A stretch of 38,770 nucleotides of DNA from Candidatus Poribacteria bacterium (GTDB lineage: Bacteria > Poribacteria > WGA-4E > PCPOR2b). The position numbers and the translations under genes are program-made. This document shows positions 33,336-38,770 of this stretch, in pieces. Within the stretch, counting starts at the first letter, position 1, and every line of letters begins with the position of its first letter. Location of the stretch: assembly GCA_022567695.1 (NCBI GenBank), contig JADFGN010000007.1, forward strand, positions 1 through 38,770, in the 5' to 3' direction. A model generated the notes under the pieces. The model searched no databases. It was not told where the DNA came from and was given only the letters and a program-made list of their open reading frames with translations.

Positions 33336-34020
33336 CTTTCGACTTTAACGCATTGATTTTCTGGTAGGTTTCCATCGTACCTAGATCGTACCATTCACCA
33401 TTGATATGGTAAGTTTCTACCTTTCGTTCCTGATTGATGAGTATTTGGATGAGATCTGGCATATCGAAAAAATCACCTTTGGGAAGAAGGTCCAGCACGG
33501 AGGGAGAAACAACATAGATGCCAGCATTGATTAAAAATTTCAGCTTAGGTTTCTCTTCAATCGATACAATCTTGTTGTCGTGTAGTTCGATGACCCCATA
33601 TGGTGACTTGACAGTGTGGATTGCAGTTGCCATGGTTAATTCAGCCTCTGTGTTTAGGTGTGCTTCATACATTTTGCCAAAGTCGATGCCTGTTAGAAGA
33701 TCCCCGTTCATGGCAAGGAATGGCTGATCTTTGAGTAGGTGCTCAACGAGTTTTAGTGGGCCAGCTGTTCCGCTTGGCTGATTTTCATGAAAGTAAGTAA
33801 TATTAACATCTAGACTGTGTCCATTGCGAAAATAGGCTTCAATTAGCTCGGCTTTATACTCGACCGTTAAAATAATATCAGTAAAATTGCACTCTCTCAA
33901 TCGATCGATAATGACCTCAAGAATTGGTTTCTTCCCAATTGGCAGAAGAGGTTTGGGAACCTCATTGGTCAGCGGTCTTAGCCGTGTTCCTTTCCCACCA
34001 ACAAGTATGACTGCCTGCAT
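33322..34020 (-). CDS. Sugar-phosphate nucleotidyltransferase
   Basis: The 232-residue protein starts MQAVILVGGKGTRLRPLTNEVPKPLLPIGKKPIL, the signature of NTP_transferase enzymes (mannose-1-phosphate guanylyltransferase or glucose-1-phosphate thymidylyltransferase-like). FLAMNGDLL carries the catalytic Asp. It makes NDP-sugar from a sugar 1-phosphate. GAGGAGGT lies 7 bases before the ATG, 1 bp after the upstream epimerase stop, so it is the last gene of the exopolysaccharide operon. Its last residues (KSKESGD) are encoded across repeat copy D. Confidence 0.87.
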   Translation of the reverse strand: MQAVILVGGKGTRLRPLTNEVPKPLLPIGKKPILEVIIDRLRECNFTDIILTVEYKAELIEAYFRNGHSLDVNITYFHENQPSGTAGPLKLVEHLLKDQPFLAMNGDLLTGIDFGKMYEAHLNTEAELTMATAIHTVKSPYGVIELHDNKIVSIEEKPKLKFLINAGIYVVSPSVLDLLPKGDFFDMPDLIQILINQERKVETYHINGEWYDLGTMETYQKINALKSKESGD

Positions 34021-34021
34021 T

Positions 34022-35002
34022 TCACGACCTCCTCACGATCTGACCCATATCCAGATGTTCTGAAAACCAGTCGATTGTATGCTGTAATCCCCCATCCAAG
34101 GATGTATTAGGCTGCCAGCCGAGGAGTTCATTCGCCTTTGTTATATCTGCCACGAGTTGTTCAATATCATGGCTCTGTGGGCGGATGCGTGTTGCGTCAA
34201 AGAGAATCTCAATATCTCGATCTATCAGCATCAAAATCTTCTCCGCTAAATCTCCTACTGAGATGCCCTGCCCTGAACCCAAGTTGATTGTTTCGCCGAC
34301 GGATTCCGGGATTTCAGCCGCTTTGATGAGTCCATCGACTACGTCTTCAACGTAGATGAAGTCCCTGATTGCATGCATGTTACCCAGATATAATTTTGGT
34401 TCTATGAGTGCTTGAGCGATAATGGTTGGAATAATAGCCTTCTTTGACTGCGTGGGGCCGTAAAGATTAAAGAGCCGAGTGATGACGACAGGGATCCCTT
34501 CGGACAGATGGTATCCTTCGACCAGTTTTTCAGCACCGATATAGGTTGCAATTTGAGGGGATAACGCACTCAAAGGTTGGATTTCATCAATGGGGGCGTG
34601 CTCAACATTGCCATACACATCCCCTGTAGAAATGTAGACCAGTTTTTGAACCTTGTATTTTTTCGCAGCATTGAGAACATTAAAGGTCCCTATGACATTC
34701 GCTTCGAGGAGGTCTCGGAGGTTGATGTGTAAATACGGAATGATATCCACGGTGCCAAGGTGATAGATGACCTCCACTCCAGAAGTTGCATATTCGATAG
34801 CTTCTGGGTTTGTCAAGTCACCGGAAATAACCTCGATTTTATTCTGGATATAGACCGGTAGGTGTTTCAGTGCCCCTTGGTCATTGTGATAATCATACTG
34901 GATAAACGCCTTGACCTGACTGCCAAGACTAACCAGTCGTTCAATTAAATGACTGCCAATGAAATGTGTCGCGCCAACAACTAACACATTGCTGTTTTTC
35001 AT
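34022..35002 (-). CDS. NAD-dependent epimerase/dehydratase (nucleotide-sugar SDR, copy 1)
   Basis: From the ATG at 35000-35002 (GAGGTAAG upstream) the 326-residue protein has VLVVGATHFIGSHLIERL as cofactor motif, and YISTGDVYGNVEHAP followed by TYIGAEKLVEGY, so the Tyr of YxxxK is conserved but the motif reads YIGAEK with spacing typical of this group. It oxidises, epimerises or dehydrates an NDP-sugar. It is tightly linked to the nucleotidyltransferase and to the epimerase upstream. Confidence 0.85.
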   Translation of the reverse strand: MKNSNVLVVGATHFIGSHLIERLVSLGSQVKAFIQYDYHNDQGALKHLPVYIQNKIEVISGDLTNPEAIEYATSGVEVIYHLGTVDIIPYLHINLRDLLEANVIGTFNVLNAAKKYKVQKLVYISTGDVYGNVEHAPIDEIQPLSALSPQIATYIGAEKLVEGYHLSEGIPVVITRLFNLYGPTQSKKAIIPTIIAQALIEPKLYLGNMHAIRDFIYVEDVVDGLIKAAEIPESVGETINLGSGQGISVGDLAEKILMLIDRDIEILFDATRIRPQSHDIEQLVADITKANELLGWQPNTSLDGGLQHTIDWFSEHLDMGQIVRRS

Positions 35003-35055
35003 CTTACCTCGCTCCGTCATATTCGCACGTTGTCGAAAAGCATTTGGGAATTGAT

Positions 35056-36057
35056 CTAGCACTGTCTATCTCTTAATTCCTTGGTAAAATAGTTTGAATA
35101 CCACTCGAATGTTTTAACAAGCCCTTCATTTAATGAAATTTCTGGTGCAAAACCGGTGAACTGGCGCAGTTTGGTTATGTCAGGACATCTGCGCTTGACA
35201 GATCCTTCCGGAGCAGGATTGAGGGATAATTGTGGACGAACACTTGCAATGTTAAGCAATTGTTCAAGTAATTCACTAATGAGAATCTCCCTAGTGTCAT
35301 TTCCAATATGTACAATCTCACCGTTTGTTTGACCTGACCGCATAACCTTTATTGAAGCCTTAACTGCATCACTGACAAAGCAGAAAGCACGGCTCTGATC
35401 TACTCCATAGACAGTAAGAGGATTCTCTCCGTTCAGTATACGCATTAGCAATTCCGGAATAACATGTGCAAAGCCCATTCGGGGGCCATATATATTGTGG
35501 TACCTAACAATGCTAATTTTCAATGCATACGCATTGGCATAATGCAAGCAACAGGCTTCGCCCCATAATTTGCTGATAGCATATGAAAACCGCGGATTGC
35601 GAATATCCTCGATTGTCAATGGTATTTGTTCGGGGGTAGGCACAGGTACGTGTCCGAGTGACACGCCGCCTGCATAAACTTCGCTCGTTGAGGCATATAG
35701 AATTTTCCCAATGTTATGATGCTGGTCTTTTGCCCATGTAAGCGTATTATGGGTTATATTCGTGTTAATCCGCATCACTTCGTGGGGTTGTGTTTCGGCG
35801 TTTCGCACTCCGACAACCGAGGCAAGCAAATATATCTCATCATAATGTTCGTTAAAAAGATTGAAGGAACTTAACTGTGTTAGATCTGCTTCCACGAAAC
35901 GTACATTGGGAGCACTGAGAAGGTTGGCAAAATCTAAATCCTGTTTGCCGCGCATAAAATTATCACAAAGCGTTACCTGATGTCCTTCATCAGCAATGTA
36001 ACGTGAGAGATGAAATCCAATGAATCCTGCTGCACCGAGTACCAAAACATTAGCCAT
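35056..36057 (-). CDS. NAD-dependent epimerase/dehydratase (nucleotide-sugar SDR, copy 2)
   Basis: The 333-residue protein begins MANVLVLGAAGFIGFHLSRYIADEGH, the extended-SDR cofactor motif, with LYASTSEVYAGG and SYAISKLWGEACC giving Ser, Tyr and Lys of the active site. ARYHNIYGPRMG-like text (VRYHNIYGPRMG) is standard for UDP-sugar epimerases and decarboxylases. It may act on the product of the upstream dehydrogenase. The start ATG overlaps the dehydrogenase stop by 8 bp, indicating translational coupling. Confidence 0.87.
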   Translation of the reverse strand: MANVLVLGAAGFIGFHLSRYIADEGHQVTLCDNFMRGKQDLDFANLLSAPNVRFVEADLTQLSSFNLFNEHYDEIYLLASVVGVRNAETQPHEVMRINTNITHNTLTWAKDQHHNIGKILYASTSEVYAGGVSLGHVPVPTPEQIPLTIEDIRNPRFSYAISKLWGEACCLHYANAYALKISIVRYHNIYGPRMGFAHVIPELLMRILNGENPLTVYGVDQSRAFCFVSDAVKASIKVMRSGQTNGEIVHIGNDTREILISELLEQLLNIASVRPQLSLNPAPEGSVKRRCPDITKLRQFTGFAPEISLNEGLVKTFEWYSNYFTKELRDRQC

Positions 36058-37366
36058 AACCGATTCCCATATATTGAACACCATGTTGATTTGCCATAAT
36101 ATCACCATCAAGGATGCGCCAACTGTCATATATGAGAGCGGGAAATCGCATCTTATCAATTAATGTGGACAGAGAAAACTGCCGATAGTTTGGATGGTCG
36201 TTTAGGAAAATAGCAGCATCAGCGTGCCGAAAGCCATCAATAATGTCCACAGGAGTCACACCAAATGACTTAATCACCGAAGAATCAACCATAAAGTCTT
36301 GACCATATAGGTCTAACGGATATTTCCGCAAAAACTCAATAATAGGAAGCGCGGGGGTACCTCGCGTATCGTCAGTGGGTGGTACCCCCTTATAAGCAAA
36401 ACCACAAATCAATATTTTGGCTCCCTGAACGTTTCCCTCCTTAAGTTCTAGGAGTGCCTCCAAGCACTTTCGAGCCGTATGAAGTGGCATATATTCGTTT
36501 AATTGCCGAGTATACTGTATTAGTTTCGACGAATACCCCCCATTAGCAAAGGAGCTAAGCAGAATATAAGGGTCTTTTGAAAGACAGCCTCCGCCAACGA
36601 ATCCTGGTCTTGCAAGATTGGGACGTGGATAATCCTCATTGGCGGCATGAATTAATTCCCATGCATCGAGTCCCAATTCCTCTGCCATAAGGGCAATTTC
36701 ATTTCCATAAGAATAAATCACATCGGTATGGCAATTATTAATCAGCTTAATCATTTCAGCTGCTTCGAGACTACTAACGAGTATTGTTTTGGAGCTAATG
36801 CCCGAAAACAACTGAGCCGCTTTTTCCCCGCTTTCTGCATCAATGCCGCTCACTATCTGTGGTAAATCCACGATTTCGCGCAGCGCTTTGCCCTGGATTG
36901 TCCTTTCTGGGCAGAAAGCGATGAAAACTTCTGGAACTTTAGCATGAATAGTAGTAGCGACTATCTGGCGGGTAGTTCCTACAGGTACTGTGCTGCGAAC
37001 AATAACCAAGCTACCTGGTTGGATGTTTTTACCAATAGTTTGGGTTGCTGCACGAAGATTCTCAAGATTTGGCTCATGAGTTTCCGGATCAATGGGAGTA
37101 GAGACACAGATGATGACTGAGCCTTTAAATTGACGCGGAAATGTACTGGATACAAACAGGTTCTTTCCTATTTGCTCCTTTAGAATCTTATCAACACCGG
37201 GTTCAAAAACGGGGCTACAGCTTTGATTAAGCAACTTGACAATCTCAACATTGGTGTCGTATCCATAGACCCTAAAACCTTTATCGGATAGCACCGATGC
37301 TAAGGTCAAGCCGACATACCCCATTCCAACTATGGCAACAGATTCTCTTTGGCATGTTATTTCCAT
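36050..37366 (-). CDS. UDP-glucose/GDP-mannose-type nucleotide-sugar dehydrogenase
   Basis: The 438-residue protein starts with VAIVGMGYVGLTLASVLSDKG, then VRSTVPVGTT, FCPERTIQGKA, and the catalytic cysteine in GFVGGGCLSKDPY (Cys261). The C-terminal domain has ILICGFAYKGVPPTDDTRGTPALPI. Such enzymes oxidise NDP-hexoses to uronates in two steps with NAD. It provides an acidic sugar for the exopolysaccharide. AAAGAAG is a weak site before the ATG. It starts 21 bp after the sugar transferase stop. Confidence 0.92.
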   Translation of the reverse strand: MEITCQRESVAIVGMGYVGLTLASVLSDKGFRVYGYDTNVEIVKLLNQSCSPVFEPGVDKILKEQIGKNLFVSSTFPRQFKGSVIICVSTPIDPETHEPNLENLRAATQTIGKNIQPGSLVIVRSTVPVGTTRQIVATTIHAKVPEVFIAFCPERTIQGKALREIVDLPQIVSGIDAESGEKAAQLFSGISSKTILVSSLEAAEMIKLINNCHTDVIYSYGNEIALMAEELGLDAWELIHAANEDYPRPNLARPGFVGGGCLSKDPYILLSSFANGGYSSKLIQYTRQLNEYMPLHTARKCLEALLELKEGNVQGAKILICGFAYKGVPPTDDTRGTPALPIIEFLRKYPLDLYGQDFMVDSSVIKSFGVTPVDIIDGFRHADAAIFLNDHPNYRQFSLSTLIDKMRFPALIYDSWRILDGDIMANQHGVQYMGIGYG

Positions 37367-37387
37367 CTTCTTTACGTATATTTCCTA

Positions 37388-38044
37388 TCAGTCTGACCTG
37401 GTTTGGATGGGTAGAAAACATAAAAATAGCTTGAAGAGCGTTTTCCAAAATATCCTCAGATCTAAAAGCAAGCTCCAGTGATCGACATAATAACACTCCA
37501 ATTTTCCCTTCCGTGGCAGGACGAATTTCACATAGTACACTTCGGGGTCGTCGACTCCATCCAGTAATGCCTCTTCCTCAATAAACCGTAATGTTGCAAG
37601 GCCAGTGATCCCTGGTTTGACGGTGAAGATTTTTGCTTGCACATCAGGGGGATAAAGATCTATTTCCTCCTGCGGAAGCGGACGAGGGCCGAGGACACTC
37701 ATCTCTCCTTTTAGAACGTTCAGCAATTGGGGCAACTCGTTGATTTTGTACTTTCGAAGAAATTTTCCGAGTAAAGTTACCCGCGGATCACTTGATGTGG
37801 TGATGGTTCCTTTTTTTTCTGCGCCCTGAAACATGGTTGTGAATTTATAGACTTCAAAGGGCTTTCCATATTGTCCAATACGTTTTTGACGAAAAAATAC
37901 GGACTCGCGACGGATTTTCAGGAGAATCGCCACGATTAGGAAAACCGGGGCGATCAACATTAATCCGATCGATGCAAGCACTCGGTCCGAAACGGCTTTA
38001 CATAGGCGAGCAAATGAAATTGTCATTTTAGGCAAAAGCTCCAT
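37388..38044 (-). CDS. Initiating sugar transferase (phosphoglycosyl transferase, WcaJ/PglC type)
   Basis: The 218-residue protein has one N-terminal membrane segment (ASIGLMLIAPVFLIVAILLKI), then FFRQKRIGQYGKPFEVYKFTTM, INELPQLLNVLKGEMSVLGPRPL and VKPGITGLATLRF, the core of bacterial sugar transferases. They move a sugar phosphate from NDP-sugar to undecaprenyl phosphate to start polysaccharide repeat assembly at the membrane. The usual Asp-Glu dyad reads Asn-Glu here (NELPQ). The start is not certain: an ATG 18 bases further in is equally plausible. It lies 85 bp past the aminotransferase-side terminator. Confidence 0.88.
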   Translation of the reverse strand: MELLPKMTISFARLCKAVSDRVLASIGLMLIAPVFLIVAILLKIRRESVFFRQKRIGQYGKPFEVYKFTTMFQGAEKKGTITTSSDPRVTLLGKFLRKYKINELPQLLNVLKGEMSVLGPRPLPQEEIDLYPPDVQAKIFTVKPGITGLATLRFIEEEALLDGVDDPEVYYVKFVLPRKGKLECYYVDHWSLLLDLRIFWKTLFKLFLCFLPIQTRSD

Positions 38045-38370
38045 TTTCTAAATCTCTGGACGCTGGCAAACGGATTATACATCTATCGCCACTTTTTGTA
38101 AAGCCTTTTTTCACAGCCCCCCAAAAAAAAGTCCGAAGCCAAACCTTCGGACTGATGCCGGACTTGAGGGCGAGCAACCGCTCATGACGTTTGAAGAAAG
38201 TACCGAGAAGATCTAATTCTTGACTTTCTCCGCCTAACATCTGTTGGACCTGTTCCCAGCACCTTTTCAATCTCGATGGGTAACTGATCATGGCTATCAC
38301 AGTCTTGGTGGTGGACATGAAGAATCACCGCCCTTGCAGCATGGTATTGGGCGTAGTAGCGTTTCACACT
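38045..38370. other. Spacer of 326 bp without a convincing gene
   Basis: Apart from the terminator at 38123-38153 nothing is supported. Two overlapping minus-strand frames of 61 and 96 codons cross it and the terminator. One begins with a GTG right after the aminotransferase stop, but I see no ribosome binding site and no recognisable motif. It could be the remnant of a longer gene. Confidence 0.4.
38123..38153 (-). terminator. Rho-independent terminator after the aminotransferase
   Basis: On the minus strand AGTCCGAAG (38145-38153) pairs with CTTCGGACT (38130-38138) around a 6-base loop, followed by T8 (A-run 38123-38130). It lies about 217 bp past the aminotransferase stop and 80 bp before the sugar transferase, separating them. 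Confidence 0.8.
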
Positions 38371-38770
38371 TCACGCCTCACGAATAACACCAACCACAAT
38401 TTCCAGATCTGCTTCTGTCAACGTGACGTGGCTTGGTAGATTCAAGCCTTTTTCATAGGCTTGGGGGGCATGGTCGATTTGGTACACTTGGTATTTCCGA
38501 TAGGGAGGCAGGGTATGAAGCGGAATAAAAAAGGATCTGGCTTCGATTTGTCGTTCATTGAGGGTTTTTAAGAGTTCGTCCTTTCTCTTTCCGTACGCTT
38601 TTTCGACCAGTATCCACGAGAGCCAATGAACATTGAACGCCCAGTCTGCTTCGTCGCAAACGGTAATACCGGGAATTCCTCTCAACTCTCGTTGGTAAAA
38701 TTGGGCAATGGCGCGGCGTTGGGCGATAAATTTATCGATCTGCTCCAACTGTGCCAGCCCGAGTGCTGCT
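38371..38770 (-). CDS. DegT/DnrJ/EryC1/StrS aminotransferase, C-terminal part (runs off window)
   Basis: The frame is open to the edge of the window, and only about 133 C-terminal residues are present. AALGLAQLEQIDKFIAQRRAIAQFY is the typical central helix of the family, and ARSFFIPLHTLPPYR with NLPSHVTLTEADLEIVVGVIREA is its end. These PLP enzymes aminate NDP-keto-sugars for O-antigen or capsule sugars. The catalytic lysine lies beyond the window. It is upstream of the terminator at 38123-38153, so it may belong to a separate transcript of the same cluster. Confidence 0.88.
   Translation of the reverse strand, partial: AALGLAQLEQIDKFIAQRRAIAQFYQRELRGIPGITVCDEADWAFNVHWLSWILVEKAYGKRKDELLKTLNERQIEARSFFIPLHTLPPYRKYQVYQIDHAPQAYEKGLNLPSHVTLTEADLEIVVGVIREA

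Noticed and set aside
38028-38367. Two small overlapping minus-strand frames (61 and 96 codons) between aminotransferase and sugar transferase
   Set aside because: They cross a clear terminator, have no ribosome binding site and show no recognisable motif; kept only as a note.
1-38770. tRNA, rRNA or prophage genes
   Set aside because: No tRNA-like cloverleaf, rRNA segment, integrase or phage structural gene was recognised by eye; a tRNAscan-SE and Infernal run would be needed to exclude small RNAs.

Overview
The window looks like a chromosomal piece of an uncultured, gram-negative-type bacterium with a large glycan-degrading repertoire. The gene mix (phytanoyl-CoA dioxygenase, DUF2961/GH172, UxaA-like dehydratase, Gfo/Idh/MocA oxidoreductase, xylose-isomerase-like TIM barrels, sulfatase, LamG secreted proteins) resembles Candidatus Poribacteria and related sponge or marine lineages. 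That assignment rests on gene content alone, since no rRNA or phylogenetic marker is present. Start sites mostly carry clear GGAGG-type ribosome binding sites, and several sigma70-like promoters are readable.

Layout. 1-1017: minus-strand AAA ATPase that stops just after Walker B. 1098-7682: minus-strand cluster of a GH172/DUF2961 enzyme, a 1362-residue protein with an extremely acidic N-terminus and a C-terminal alpha/alpha-barrel-like domain, a DUF350 membrane protein and a phytanoyl-CoA dioxygenase, read from a promoter near 7762-7789. 7815-9665: plus-strand operon of a DUF4268/PD-(D/E)XK-like nuclease and a MntA/HepT (MNT-HEPN) toxin-antitoxin pair. 9842-14660: a duplicated UxaA-type dehydratase, a small unknown protein and an Nramp-like transporter whose 3' end carries a 38-bp tandem duplication. 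14787-16916: minus-strand operon of two DUF6178-like genes and a free-standing archaeal-type ThrRS editing domain. 16998-24183: sugar and sulfate-ester catabolism genes, mostly minus strand. 24301-24984: tsaB.

25008-26526: an IS630-family element that appears to have landed inside a palindromic repeat. 26673-27530: a secreted redoxin with an in-frame TGA at the first position of a CxxC-like motif and a well-placed hairpin after it, a strong selenoprotein candidate. 27621-28847: enolase-superfamily enzyme. 29029-30752: two LamG paralogues, the second frameshifted in its signal peptide. 30960-32567: Wzi-like outer-membrane protein. 32574-33335: a REP-associated tyrosine transposase (RAYT) flanked by copies of the same palindromic repeat. 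33322-38770: a minus-strand exopolysaccharide cluster (nucleotidyltransferase, two epimerase/dehydratases, nucleotide-sugar dehydrogenase, sugar transferase, DegT-type aminotransferase).

The strongest leads are the selenoprotein at 26673-27530, the RAYT with its repeat family and the IS nested in one copy, the nuclease/MntA/HepT operon, and the ThrRS-editing-domain operon. All functional calls come from reading motifs, without database searches.
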